Part shown: positions 1-10,751 of the stretch, one piece after another
How positions within the stretch are numbered: position 1 is the stretch's first letter
Layout of the letters: every line of letters begins with the position of its first letter
Assembly (NCBI RefSeq): GCF_030272615.1
Contig: NC_081409.1
Span: forward strand, 20,280,260-20,344,259
DNA length: 64,000 nt
Origin: Cryptomeria japonica
Lineage: Eukaryota > Streptophyta > Pinopsida > Cupressales > Cupressaceae
Direction: 5' to 3'
Program-made: the position numbers and the translations under genes
Notes under the pieces: generated by a model
The model's database searches: none
What the model was told of the DNA's origin: nothing
Seen by the model: only the letters and a program-made list of their open reading frames with translations

Positions 1-1209
1 ATGGTCAAATACAAGGCATCTCAAGCAAAAAGGAGAGAACATGTAGAGAAGCTGATGGAGCTATTTGAAAATAGTTATGAAGATGAAACAAATATGGAAG
101 CCATGATTGCAGAAGTAAATAAGCTGAATGATTCAAACTCCAATCTGAGAAAGGAGTTGGAAGGACTGACTATTTGGTTTAGTCAAGAGCTTGAGAACTA
201 GAGGAAAGCTGAAGATCTGGTAAAGGACAGAGATCATGAGATCTCCAAGTTGAAACAAGAGATTAGTGCACTGACTGCTCACCTACATGAGAGCAGAATG
301 GAAAAAGAAGGAGTACAAGATGAACTGAACATAGCCATCTCTGAAAATGCAAGCCTAATGGAGACAAATACTGCTATTTCCAAAGAACTCTCTGAGTCAA
401 AGGAAATACTTGCTAAGTTTAGCAAAAGTACTATCAAGCTAGAGAAAAAGCTTGAGTCATCTAGACCGATAAAGAATACCAATGGACTTGGTTTCTCTGG
501 ACATGAGGAAGAAGAATCCTCAGGAACAAATGCTGAAGCATCAAAGAAGCAACTAGCTCTCAAAGGAAAAGGTAAGCAAAAATTCAAACCTATTTGCTTT
601 AACTATCTTAAAGAAGGACACACTACCAATGTATGTAGGAGCAAAGCCTACAATAATTTTCCTTACTTTATTAATAATGTACCTAGATCCAATAAGTTCA
701 ATGGTCATTGTTATGCATGCAACAAGTTTGGGCATAGAGCACTTGAATGTAGGTCTGTGATGAATAAAACTGGAAGATATCCTCAAAGGATCTAAGAAAT
801 TGGTCCTGAACCTTTTGTGAATCGGAACCACAACCGGTTTAATGTCTTCAATCATCAGTCAAGAAACGGTGGCCATCAAGCGGCAACCGGATGGAGAGAA
901 AATTGTATGATCTGTCATGGTCATGGTCACACTGTTGCAACATGCAGAAGGAAGAATGGAAACATGAACAATGGACCTTGGAGAGCACCTAGATTGGTTT
1001 GTTATCACTGCAACAAACCGGGTCACACTGCAAGATTCTGCAGAAGCAAAAATAGTATATCTAATGATATACTGGTCACTTGGGAAGGAGAAATTGATGT
1101 TGAAATAGTTCAAGCAGACATGAACAAAACCTGGAAGAAGAAACCAACAATGTTGGAAGAGGAACCAGTTTCTGCACCTAGTGTGGAAATATCAGAACCG
1201 GCAAACTAA
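1..1209 (+). pseudogene. P element ORF1: coiled-coil, CCHC zinc-knuckle gag-like protein (broken)
   Basis: One reading frame runs from base 1 to 1209, broken by in-frame stops near 199-201 (TAG) and 793-795 (TAA). The first roughly 160 codons are heptad-rich and Glu/Lys-rich, typical of a long coiled coil. Four zinc-knuckle-like motifs follow. The first has lost its second Cys (CFNYLKEGHTTNVC). The others are CYACNKFGHRALEC, CMICHGHGHTVATC and CYHCNKPGHTARFC. CCHC knuckles bind RNA in retrotransposon Gag proteins. The layout matches the intact 373-codon ORF at 48215-49336 on the other strand, including the order coiled coil, then four knuckles. I see no gag core domain of the UBN2/DUF4219 type, but the 5' end lies outside the window. 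The element continues with ORF2 at 1631. Confidence 0.8.
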
Positions 1210-1390
1210 GCTCCAAAAATGCTTAGGGGGAGCAAATGGCGAAATGTTTTCGAACCCCTGGTTACACCAGTAAAAGACCTTCACCAGTATGTGATACCTG
1301 TCACTTGGCAGAAGACCAGAAATGGTAAAAAGGTAAATTAGGGTTTATGTCGTAATAGAGGAGCATTAATGGCAGTAGGTGAGAGACATG

Positions 1391-1398
1391 TATAAAAG
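1391..1398 (+). promoter_or_regulatory. TATA-like box in the P ORF1-ORF2 spacer
   Basis: The 421-bp spacer 1210-1630 has no ORF of note. It begins with a G-rich stretch (TTAGGGGGAG near 1224) and contains TATAAAAG about 240 bp before the ORF2 ATG at 1631. The related R element also has a TATA-like sequence in the same spacer (47989-47997). ORF2 may have its own promoter. The motif is seen; promoter function is inferred. Confidence 0.35.
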
Positions 1399-1630
1399 CA
1401 TATTTCAAATAATTTCTCACTATCTATTTTTGAGCGAAGAAAAGGTGATTTGAGCTAAGATTTCAAGAAATTGAATAATCTTGAAGGAGATTCAAATTCA
1501 GTTTGCAAACGGTCAAGTGGAGAACACAAAGCGGTGATTCGGCAACCGACGGAGTGTGGAGTGAAGGAGAATCAGGAAGCCCTAAATTCGCGTTTTAAAG
1601 GTATTTTTTGTGTTCTCAAAATACTCTACA

Positions 1631-3249
1631 ATGGCTTCCGCATCTCATACCAGTTCTAGTACATCCATTGAGTCAGAAAATTTCATTCAAAGGAAGTCAA
1701 AGTATAATGCCTTATCACAAGTTCTGGCTAGAGTAATAGTAGAAGAGGCAATTTCGGACTATATTGATTTCAAAATACAAGACCTAGGGTCTTTAGCTAT
1801 TCACACCCAGTTAGGTTTCTTTTGCAGCAAGGACAAGAAAATCAAACCGGAATATACTATCTTAGAGAAGAAGAAACTCCACAATGTTGTATACTTTCTA
1901 GAAGACTTTACGGAGGATCATACTAGGATATTTTAAGCAGAGTCCATGGTGACAAGATGTACCTAGAAAGGATGCATGATATCACGCCATAGGAAATTTA
2001 TGCAGTCACCAGTTTCTGCAACACAGGGGAAGTGCCAGCCCTAAGAATGGTAAGCAAAACGGAAATGGCCAAGCTCACTGGTTCAACAAGCGACTCATGA
2101 GGTGTGAGAGTTAATCCTATCAAGGATGATCTGGTGAAGTATGCCTACATGGTGATAGGCTACAGAACATTCTCAGCCAGTAGGATTAATTCTGTATCTA
2201 TTGCAGTGGTAAACGCCGCTTACCAGATGATTAAAGAGGATGCATCATTTGACCTATGCACCGGTATGTAGAGGCAACTCCTGTCTAATCTGAAGTCGAT
2301 TAAATAGGATAATGCACTGAGATTCAAGTTCAGACAACTATTGGTTGGGTTTTTCTTCTATTTCCAAGGCTACTTTCCTGGAGTAGGAGATGTCCAGTGG
2401 TCTCCTGACCAACCGATAACCAAGCAGATCAAGGAAAGCATTCAAGCTATCGGAACTAGTTACCCTGATGTGTTGAACAAATATTTTGATGAGTTCAGAT
2501 AGAAGATGAGCCAAAGGATGAGGATCTCAGGTGATATTGTTAAGAAATATGAAGATGACATTTGTTTCACCATCCGGGTGGACAAATGCTTAATGGAGGC
2601 TATTGAGCCTAGAATGGAAGAAGTGGAGCCAATGGGCTATGAGGTGATGTATGATATGCTGGAAAGGTATGCCTCAACCCTTATTGCCTCACCTCTTGAT
2701 CCCAAGGCAAAGAGGACATGAACCTATCTGGAGAGGATTGCACTGGCCGAGGAACCCTCTATTAAGAAAGGAAAAGAACAGATAGCAAAGAAAGCAAAGG
2801 CAGTGCCTGCAGCATCAGCTTTGGCTACTACTGCAACTCCAAGAGTGACCAAGTGGTCGCCTGCAAAGAAGAAACCAGAAGTGGCACCGGCAAAAGTCTT
2901 TGAAAGAAAATGAAAGACTAAGTCAAATGAACTGGACTCTGAAGAAACTGAGTCTGATGAAATGCCAAAGAAGGCCAGATAGACAAAGAAGATGAAGAAG
3001 AATGAACCGGCAGCATCTGCACCGATAAATATAGATATCTCCTCATATAAACCTTTGACACATTATCAAAGGACAATAAAGAATATTAGGAGAAAATTAT
3101 TGCATGATTTAGTAGATTATTATGATGATTTTAATGGTGAGGAGAAAGATGAAGTACTACAGGAGATTATTATTTATTTGTGTAAAAATGACCTGTCACC
3201 ATCAGAGATTAAATCTCAGACATCAGATTCATTATATGCTTCCCTCTAA
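1631..3249 (+). pseudogene. P element ORF2: degenerate copy of the large unknown protein
   Basis: The ATG at 1631 opens a frame that reads to 1936, then shifts. Homology continues in another frame from about 2100 to 3249 with several stops. It is colinear with ORF2 of R: both begin MAS. Both share an Asn-Ser-Val-Ser segment (P: RINSVS; R: RLNSVS), a RF-FR-LLV segment before a Pro-Gly, the segment KYEDDICFTI (R: KYKDDICFVI) and a Lys/Pro-rich tail. Identity is low enough that the copies are old relatives, not recent duplicates. I do not recognise a named family. The N-terminal half loosely recalls plant-transposon proteins of the PMD/putative-transposon type. The copy ends abruptly where the T LTR fragment begins. 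Confidence 0.7.
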
Positions 3250-3321
3250 TAGCCAAAGTCTACATTATATGATTCATTATATGATTTATTTAATTAGACT
3301 GGACAATTTTGGGTGTCTACA
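3250..3321 (-). repeat. Truncated 3' LTR start of element T
   Basis: On the minus strand the sequence begins TGTAGACACCCAAAATTG directly after a polypurine tract. The first ten bases equal the LTR start of element G (TGTAGACACC at 22948 and 34140). Only about 70 bp remain before P sequence begins, so most of the LTR is missing. The exact left boundary is uncertain. Confidence 0.6.
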
Positions 3322-3340
3322 TTTTGCCCCTCTTTGAGAC
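3322..3340 (-). other. Polypurine tract of element T
   Basis: The minus strand reads GTCTCAAAGAGGGGCAAAA immediately before the LTR start. The tract of element G at 34121-34139 is identical. It would prime plus-strand DNA synthesis and fixes T on the minus strand. Confidence 0.8.
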
Positions 3341-4060
3341 AATGCGGCTTGTCGCGTTGTTTCAAAGAAGATAAGATGAACTGATACAAAGTTGCCCCAA
3401 GATGGGAATGATATGCCCCCTTGAGAGATTGGATGAAAATGTGTGAAAAGACCATAGACAATCTCTTGATAAGAAAGAAAGGCTAGAATGGACTGACTAG
3501 ATGGAGTGAGAAAGTCACGGGATAATGAAGACTGACACAGGAGACTAGGGCTAGGGTAGTCTATAAGATAGACCACGAGGAGAAAAAATCCTCATTGTCA
3601 TCCACACATCCAAGAGATCAAAGTGCAGAGTGAGATAGAGTAGCAACAGTCAGCAGCGATGGGAATGGCTCACAAATTTGATCGTGTTCGCCGATTTCAA
3701 AGGCCAGCAGAGGCAGGAGAGCTAGTAAGTAACACAAAACTTTCTTGTAATTTTATGCATTTATTGTTGTCATTAATGCATGCTAGGTAATGTAATAAAT
3801 GCACGTTTATGTCAGGAAAGCGTGTTTGTGTCCAAAAATGTGAATTTGTGTCTTCTAGGTCAAATCGGTAGTTCTGTGATGAACATACGCTGTCGATTGG
3901 ATAAGCTGCTGAGAGGATACACTCAAGCAGGTACTCTAGGGAAGACTAAGATAACAAATAGGGCTAGGATTGACAATTCTATGATAGAACATATGTTGCC
4001 AATTAGGAAACTTCTCAAGAGGATTCACTCAAGTAGAGGCCCTAGGATAGGATAGATCAA
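3341..4060. other. T 3' non-coding region between polypurine tract and hairpin array
   Basis: No convincing gene. Short ORFs on both strands lack recognisable motifs. The interval contains a GTACTCTAGGG-like segment near 3931 that resembles a degraded unit of the array that follows. Confidence 0.4.
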
Positions 4061-4270
4061 GGCACTTTGTGATGAACAGTGAGTACTAAGATATAGTACT
4101 TTGTGATGAATAGGGAGTACTAAAATATGAGCAGCACTTTGTGATGAACAGTGAGTGCAAATGTGAGCAACACTTTGTGATGAACAGGGAGTGCCAAACA
4201 CATAGTACTTTGTGATGAACAAGGAGTACCACTAGGATAGAAGCAACACTTTGTGATGAACAGTGAGTGT
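4061..4270. repeat. Array of six hairpin repeats with covarying stems
   Basis: Six copies of a unit with a nearly constant loop (TTGTGATGAACAGTG-like) are flanked by short inverted arms. Arms are GCACT/AGTAC (4062-4066, 4082-4086), AGTACT/AGTACT (4095-4100, 4116-4121), GCACT/AGTGC (4134-4138, 4154-4158), CACT/AGTG (4171-4174, 4190-4193), GTACT/AGTAC (4205-4209, 4225-4229) and ACACT/AGTGT (4246-4250, 4266-4270). Stems change on both sides while remaining complementary, except for one mismatch in unit 1. The array lies just upstream of the plus-strand PMD pseudogene and within the 3' end of T on the minus strand. It could act as RNA structure in either transcript. Confidence 0.8.
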
Positions 4271-4319
4271 CACTAGGACTGAGATGATTGATTTGTGTGA
4301 CTACAGGAGTATTTGCCTA

Positions 4320-4865
4320 TGCTAGAGTCATGGGAGAGATTCCCATCGACTCAGAGGTTGTGACCTGACTTGACAGCTGAGGACCAAGCTGCGATTGAGG
4401 CTATGGGATTGAGACATATTCTGTATGTGCCTAAGTTTCGGGCAAACATGGGATTGTTGACTACACTGGCGGAGAGGTGGCACTCTAAGACTTGCACTTT
4501 TCATTTGCTGATGGGAGATGACAGTCACCCTGGAGGATGTATACAAGATTCTGTGGATATCGATCGATGGGGAGCTGATTCCATATGATCGAGATGGAGA
4601 CAGGGATGCCCTTAGACGAGTGTTCTAGGATCCAGGACTAGAGATGAGGGTGGGACATGTGGCATGGGATACCATGACATGGACAGGATTATCACTACCA
4701 ATAGTGTTGGCAGGAGTTATCAGTGGGTTCCTTTGTCCGGATAGGGCAACACGAGGGGTGGTTGTAGAGGACATAGGGGCCAGGAGAGATGATCTTGGGG
4801 TGGGTCATTCTAGGGCTCAATTTTCATTAAGGCCAGCTGGCTCTGAGGGAGGGAGTTCATCATAG
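4320..4865 (+). pseudogene. Antisense plant mobile domain (PMD) gene of element T, broken
   Basis: Plus-strand translation gives PMD hallmarks: ILYVPKFRANMGLLTTLAER, then a Trp-His followed by TFHL, then (after a frameshift near 4510) a TLEDVYKIL segment, a DG-ELIPYDRDG segment and an arginine-rich segment. The same order occurs in the PMD ORF of element G (31652-33322). PMD (aminotransferase-like) domains occur in plant nuclear proteins such as MAIN/MAIL1 and are carried by some plant transposons. The frame is broken by at least one shift and by stops (for example near 4627). It sits antisense to T, beside its 3' LTR, as in G. It probably makes no functional protein. Confidence 0.75.
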
Positions 4866-6355
4866 CCATAGAGGGCTCCCTATGTATCAGTATTGTACCA
4901 TTTTTGTATGATGATGTAGACACCTGTGGGTGATTGTAGCCATATGATTTTGACATCATTGTATCATGACACTTTATATATATATATGAGATGATTCATC
5001 TTTGCAGCAGCTATATGCATGTGTACCTATGTGATGAGATGTTCTTATGTGATGCTTATGATATGGATGCAAATATGTATATGATGCAATGCAATATTTT
5101 ATTTTTTGTTTCTTTTATGTTTTATATGTGTATGCCAATGTGAATGTATGAAATGCAGATGAATATGATAATGCAAATGATTATTTACATGATGAAGATG
5201 TGAAATGTGCTAACATGTGTTGTGTGCAGGATGTGATGCAATTGTGATATCTATATGTATGTATGAAATGCTTATATGTGGTAATGCAGGTGAAAACTAC
5301 ATGAAATGCAAATGTTTTTGGTGTGTCATTATACTCAGTCATGTGATAGCAGGCTACATAGACTCGAGAAGGATGATGGAAGTCAATCAAGAAAGGGGGA
5401 TGAAAGATAGAAGATATGAAAGTGAAAGAGCTTCTTGTGCGTTATTATCATTGAGATTTATTATGGCAAGTAGGTTATTACAATCGAGGCATATGTTCAA
5501 CCCAAAAAGTCATTGTACCTGTTTGCATGGAGATGAGACAGTCACAAACAAGGAATGCCCCAATTCATACTAGACTCTCAGTGCCCTCATATCCTTGGAC
5601 AAGTCATAGCATTACTAATAGACAATCCACAGACAACAAATACAAATAGGTGATGATACCCCATCCTTGCCTTTCTAGTCAAAGACATCCTGGAGATAAA
5701 ATCTCTAGTCAGAGACATCCCAGAAAAGCTAAAAGACATGTCTCCAGAAAGATAAAATCAAAATAAAACCAAGACTTGACACCAACATCCACTGTAGTCC
5801 TCAAATTTAGTGTCTCTTGTCACTTGTATAAGTCTTATTTGGTTGTGGTCACAATGTTTACTTTCACAGAAAGGATAGATAGCACTAAACCATATGTTGT
5901 CTGAGTCTGTTGAAAGATTTGATTTGTTGAAGCCCATTGTTGTTGTTGTGTCTCATCTAAAACTGACTGAATCCATGAAACTGATACTTTATTGTGGAGA
6001 AGATAGAACTTTATTGTGGATTTGTGATGCAAGTGTTGCTTTATTGTGGATTGTGCGTAGATAGACTGAAGGAAGCTGGAAGAAACTGTACTCCTTGAAA
6101 CATGTGATGTTCTCAGTTCCACACCCATCACTAGATGTAGGATTTTCCTTAGCCACAAATAGGATCTAATTTATTATGGATGGAAAGGGAGGTGAAAAGG
6201 GAGGTTTATTATGAATGGCTAACCAATCTTGGGTAGATCAATAACAAACCATGATGGGAATGGGTAAGTTTATCATGAACGAATAGGTTGTGAGTGTGTG
6301 CAAAGTGAAAGGATGAAAGTGAATCCTGAAGAAGGGAGGAGCAATGTCTCTACAC
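4866..6355. other. T non-coding 3' region
   Basis: No gene seen. Bases 4980-5330 are AT-rich with scattered ATG/TGCAAAT-like words and a short (TA)n run near 4976-4986. The rest has short ORFs without motifs. Position and strand context make it the 3' untranslated part of T, or the 3' flank of the antisense PMD gene. Confidence 0.45.
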
Positions 6356-6502
6356 ATGGCGCTGATGACCCAGTTTTCACCATGGTACTTGCCCAGGGCG
6401 CCACCGAAGTGGTTTTCACCATTGGACAAAATGTTTTTCTTTACTTTTTTGATTTTTCAATTTTTTTGTGTCACAAGGCGCCTGTTTGCCAGGTTTTCAC
6501 CA
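6356..6502 (-). repeat. Three GGTGAAAAC-hairpin-GCGCC modules
   Basis: On the minus strand the motif GGTGAAAAC is followed by a short hairpin and then GCGCC, three times. The plus-strand spans are 6477-6502 (stem CCTG/CAGG), 6397-6422 (stem CCAC/GTGG around TTCG) and 6358-6383 (stem CTG/CAG). Stem sequence differs while pairing is kept. Two related modules occur in G at 29401-29463. The spacer GGGCAAGTACCATG is also common to both elements. Confidence 0.75.
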
Positions 6503-6509
6503 AGTAACG

Positions 6510-6644
6510 ATTTTTGATGTTTTATGATTTTTTTTGTATTTTTGAATTTTTTGATTTTTTTTGTATTTTTAAAATTTTTTATTTTTTTGTATTTTTGAAA
6601 TTTTTGATTTTTTTGTATTTTTTGAATTAGGATATTCCAAAGAG
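6510..6644. repeat. Low-complexity T-rich tract
   Basis: Repeated TTTTTTGTATTTTTGAATTT-like units lie directly after the integrase C-terminal ORF of T (minus strand: A-rich). Element G has comparable A-rich DNA next to its hairpin modules (about 29250-29395). The minus-strand ORF through here is low-complexity Lys/Asn/Phe and not a gene. Confidence 0.7.
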
Positions 6645-7586
6645 CTATGTGTAGAACCTGCAAAGGTGCATGCTATTGATAGGATCCTCCAAAGGTTCAC
6701 CTTCTATAGTTGAGAGCTGATATGCCCCAGATCCATATGCTACTATAATGATGTAAGGACCAAGCCAATTTGGTTTGAACTTGCCCTTCTTCTCTCTGTC
6801 TTGCTGATTTTTGGGATTTTCTCTGAGAACTAAGTCCCCTACCTCAAATGTGTGAGGCTTGACTTTGTGATTGTAGCTGCATTGTTCCTTGACTGAATGA
6901 TGTGTAGCTCGAGTGACTGTCTTCCTTGATAAAGGAATTGAGATAGAATTACTAGTGTGTGGAATACGTAGGCCCGTATGCGTGTCACCTGAAGAAGTTT
7001 GGGCATCCTTGATAACAAAGTCCTTTGAGTAAGCTCCATTAAAGGTCCATGATGTATCGCCAGAAGGGAAAGGATGTGTGGAACAAGTGGATGAGTGATG
7101 AAGGCTTATGATTGTGAAAAGAAGTGAAAGTAGGATAGCATGATGGAGACTTAGGATCAACAAGTATGCTTTTTGGTTTAAAATTTTAGAACTTTTGCCC
7201 CCAGTTATTTTGATATTAGGGGAGATCAACTCTTGCTCTTTTTGCTTCATACGATTTTTATCCTTGACTTTGATTTTTTCAAAGTCCAGTAGCTTTTGAT
7301 TTTGATTTGGACTAAAGGACTTTTCTTTAGTTTTGACTTTTAGTTTTTTCTGTTCATAGCTTGATTTTTCACCCCCAATGAGTAAGGGCTTTTGTGATTC
7401 TTGTTGATCCAAGTTTGGGAGAGGAATAGAAATGGAATGATTGGATGAAATGGTAAGGCTATGTGAGTTCTTAAGAGGGTTGGCGATACGCTCAATAGAT
7501 TCTTTGTTGGAACCACTCTTAGGACTATTGATATCAAGAGTTGCTTGCACCACTAAAGGAGATTTGCATTTAGACTTAGTAGCCAC
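6645..7586 (-). pseudogene. T polyprotein end: linker plus integrase C-terminal domain
   Basis: A 313-codon open frame. Residues 1-140 are Ser/Lys-rich with no clear domain. A hydrophobic stretch (about residues 143-165, Leu/Ile/His-rich) follows. The last roughly 75 residues match the gypsy/Tat integrase end: VGDLVLREN, then a Gly-Lys-Phe-Lys-Pro-Asn-Trp-Leu-Gly-Pro segment, then GAYQL and a terminal HLCRFY. The catalytic integrase core, RT and RNase H that should precede it are absent. The frame is the same as that of the protease ORF at 7824-8159, with stop codons between, so the deletion joins protease linker to integrase end without a shift. Non-autonomous if ever functional. Confidence 0.7.
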
Positions 7587-7823
7587 AACACTAGGTGGTT
7601 CACACCCAATTCCCTACAAATTGTTTATAGATTGTTCCTATCCATTGAATACCTTAGGAGATAATGGGATTTGATCAACATGAAAGATATACTCACCACA
7701 TCCCATGTCTTTAATCTTAAAATTTTCTTTGATCTCTGCTTGTTTTGATGTAGAAGCTTTCAATGATTCTGGATCCACACATGCTGATGAAGGAATAGCC
7801 TCTCGATTAGCTGGAATTGTTAT

Positions 7824-8159
7824 TTATGATTTAGGTCGTAGATTATTGCAATATATGAATGGGTTAGGATCATCTTTGATGGTCACTTCAACTCCATTGT
7901 GTGGGAACTTGATACATCGATGATATGTAGATGGGATTGTGCTCATCTCATGAATCCATGGACGTCCCAAGAGTATGTTGTATGTGAGATCTAGATCAAG
8001 GACTTGACAAACCACATCCTTCATAACTAGCCCTACTCTTAGAGGTAATGTGACTGTGCCTTTGGATGAACACTCTTCATCATCATATGCCTTGATGGTA
8101 ATTTTGTTTTTAGAATTCACAGCTTTATCAGAATATCCCAATTCTTTAATAATGCTCAA
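7824..8159 (-). pseudogene. T retropepsin-like protease region
   Basis: The 111-residue frame contains TYNILLGRPWIHEM followed by a PSTYH and CIKFPHNG segment. These are standard features of the C-terminal half of the Tat-type aspartic protease region in plant Ty3/gypsy elements. The upstream part holding the catalytic Asp (on the minus strand, just above 8159) is broken or shifted. A stop at 7824-7826 separates it from the linker/integrase ORF in the same frame. It would process Gag-Pol. Confidence 0.7.
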
Positions 8160-8260
8160 TGTACAAATGTTTAGACCTGCTCCTCCATCTATCAGGACTC
8201 ATTTGATTCTATGTTTGTGTATGAAGGCTTCAATGTGTAAAGGTGCATTATGTGGCTGAC

Positions 8261-10751
8261 TTATAGAGGCATCATCGGCTTCTGTGAATGTAGGGAGTGT
8301 GGAAAGGAAAGGTATCCCACCATGGCTTGAAACCGGTCCACATTTAGATCAGTAGGAACGACAGTTTCTCTCAAGATTTTGTCAAGAATGGATTTATGTG
8401 CGGGGGATATGCGTAGGAGCTCAAGAATTGAGATGAGCGCGGGTGTCTTCCCTAATTGTTCTATAAGGTCATACTTAGGTTTTGTTGATGAGGAAGTGGT
8501 GTTCTTGGCTGGAGCACCTTGCAAAGTGATTCTACCTCGACGGGTTGTAACATGACATTTAGAGGTAGGTTCGGAAGAAGATCCAACACCTTTTAAGACA
8601 ATCTTGGGTCTCTAGGTAGAATTCTCAAGGGTTTTGTCCTTGATGATAATGGTAGAGACATAATTGTCCATCGAGATGTGATTGATGGTTGAATCATAGT
8701 TATAAGATGCTCTGGTATAGTTGGTTTGATCATCTATGACTTTAGCTTTTCCTTTGTCATGTTTTGGGAATGGTTCCTTAAACATCTCATGTTCTTGATT
8801 GGTTGAGTGCCCTTCAATCTCAATGTCACCCCTATGAATGAGATCTTGTATGATGTTCTTCAGTCGATGGCAATTTCCTATCTTATGACCCTTGCTCTTA
8901 TGAAATTCACAATATTCATCATCATTCCACCAATTTGGTTTGACCTTTGGTTCATATGGAGGAAAATCTGGAACTGTGATTACTTTGTTTGCAACTAGCT
9001 TCTTGAAAACTGACTCGAGTGGTTCTCCCAATGGAGTGTACTTCCTTCATGATTTAGAAGTTGTTTGAGTATTCACCTGATTTGATCCAAAAAAAATGAA
9101 TTTGGGTCCCATTGTATTGGCATCAACAACACCATCATTGACTGTGTTCTTGTATTTATTCCAAAATCTTGGCTTGTCTTTTCCTTTAAAGTCATCTTTA
9201 TTTTCCTTGAATATCTTAATGACTCCTTGTTCAATTAGGACCTTTTCTGTCACTAAGCCTTTTTCAATGACGTCCTTGAAGGTGGACAAACAAGCTTTCC
9301 TTAGATCATAGCCAATGTCTTTGTTAACATTTTGGGTGAACATTTCTGCTATTTGTTTTTGTGGAATTTCACAAGAGCATCTACTGGCTAGATTCCTCCA
9401 TCTTTGTAAAAATGATGCAAAAGACTCTCCCTCTTTTTGCTTAGTGTTGTACAAAGTAGTGACTGATATGTCTATCTCTATATTGTAGGAGAAATGTTGA
9501 ATAAATGCCTCTGCTAAGTCACCCCATGTCTTAATACTAGAAGGAAGTTGGGAGAACCATTCCATAGCTTGATCACCTAGGCTTTGTGGGAATAATCTCA
9601 TCAAATATGTCTCTTCTGAAGCTACCTCAATGCAAGCTTTGAAAAACTGTCTTATGTGTGCCTTAGGATCCCCTTTTCCTCTATACTTATCAAACTTAGG
9701 TGTCACAAAGTATGTAGGAAAAGGAGGCATTGGAATACTCTTGTCAAATGGATAAGGACATATGTCTCTCATTGTGTATGTTGGCTTCAGTGTATTTATG
9801 TCCTCCATTTTCTTTTGTAAGTCCCTGATTTGTTGCTCCAAATTGTTCTTAGGTGGAGATCGACTTCTTGGACCATACCCCATGCCTGAACTGTTGGGTG
9901 GTGGAGGAACATGTTGCATATATGGATGATATTGATCATACACATGTTCATATGGAGGAGGTCTATAGTGATGCTGCATATGAGGACCACTTGGTATAGA
10001 GTCATGATAAGGAATGGAATATCTATTTTGTCCATGTATACCATACTCTACAGGCATGTCATGAGTTTGTTCTAGTTTCTTGCCCCCAAATTTGACATGG
10101 GGTTTCCTTGTGTCCAAAATTTGAGCATGCCTTTGAATATCCAATTGCTTTGGTGGTTGATCCTTAGCATTGGTATGTGATTGAGCATATTTTTCTACAT
10201 AAGACCTCCATAATGGTCTGCGAAGGTGAGTATCATATGCTTGACCATGTGTGTAAGGGACCTCTGGTTTTTGAAACAAAGATGATTCATGATTTAGGCA
10301 CAAGATGTGGTCTTCTATTGCCTCCACTATTAGGCCTCCTTTGATCCATGTTGGAGTGAGGTTGTTGCAAAGGTCGATTTTCCATTATTTGAGACATGTC
10401 AAAATCATGAGGTATCTTGGCTCCACTTTGTGCCATCATTTGTAAGATGTATTTTCTATCCCTCCTCATTATTTCCTCAACCAATCGATTGAAATGGGGA
10501 TCCATAATGGATTCTTCCACATCTGCTGAATGTACTAAAAAGTTGTCCATATCATCATTGTGTGTATCATTGTTTTTTGTAGTGTCCATGTTCTCAACAT
10601 TTGGAATTTTTCTATAGGTATCCATGTCAGGTAATGTAGTATGATCAGAATTGAAAAAGATATCATTGTCATACTCATAAGAACTCATGTTTACAGACTC
10701 TTGAGCCTCTTTAGTTTCTCTCCTAGATTTTTGAAGATGGGTTTCAACCAT
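8261..10751 (-). pseudogene. T Gag (gypsy/Tat type), broken by one shift and two stops
   Basis: The start at 10751 gives 154 codons. A frameshift near 10290-10320 moves to the frame that runs 10327-8261 with stops at 9047-9049 and near 8612. The Gag capsid core lies around 9680-9100. It has the FVTPKFDKYRGKGDPKAHI motif, then QSLGDQAMEWF and a W-DL--AF segment, the usual Retrotrans_gag signature. A zinc-knuckle-like YCEFHKSKGHKIGNCHRLK lies near 8905. The segment ISILELLRISPAHKSIL near 8420 is the conserved linker before protease in Tat elements. The N-terminal third is Pro/His/Tyr-rich. The product would form the virus-like particle and bind RNA. Confidence 0.85.

Noticed and set aside
4025-4222. 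65-codon minus-strand frame with repeated CSSQS motif
   Set aside because: It is only the translation of the hairpin array. The repetition comes from the DNA repeats.
4061-4270. Regularly spaced repeats resembling a CRISPR array
   Set aside because: Plant retrotransposon context. The units are hairpins with covarying arms, there are no unique spacers of fixed length, and there are no cas genes.
6457-6663. 68-codon Lys/Asn-rich minus-strand frame
   Set aside because: Low-complexity T/A tract, not a gene.
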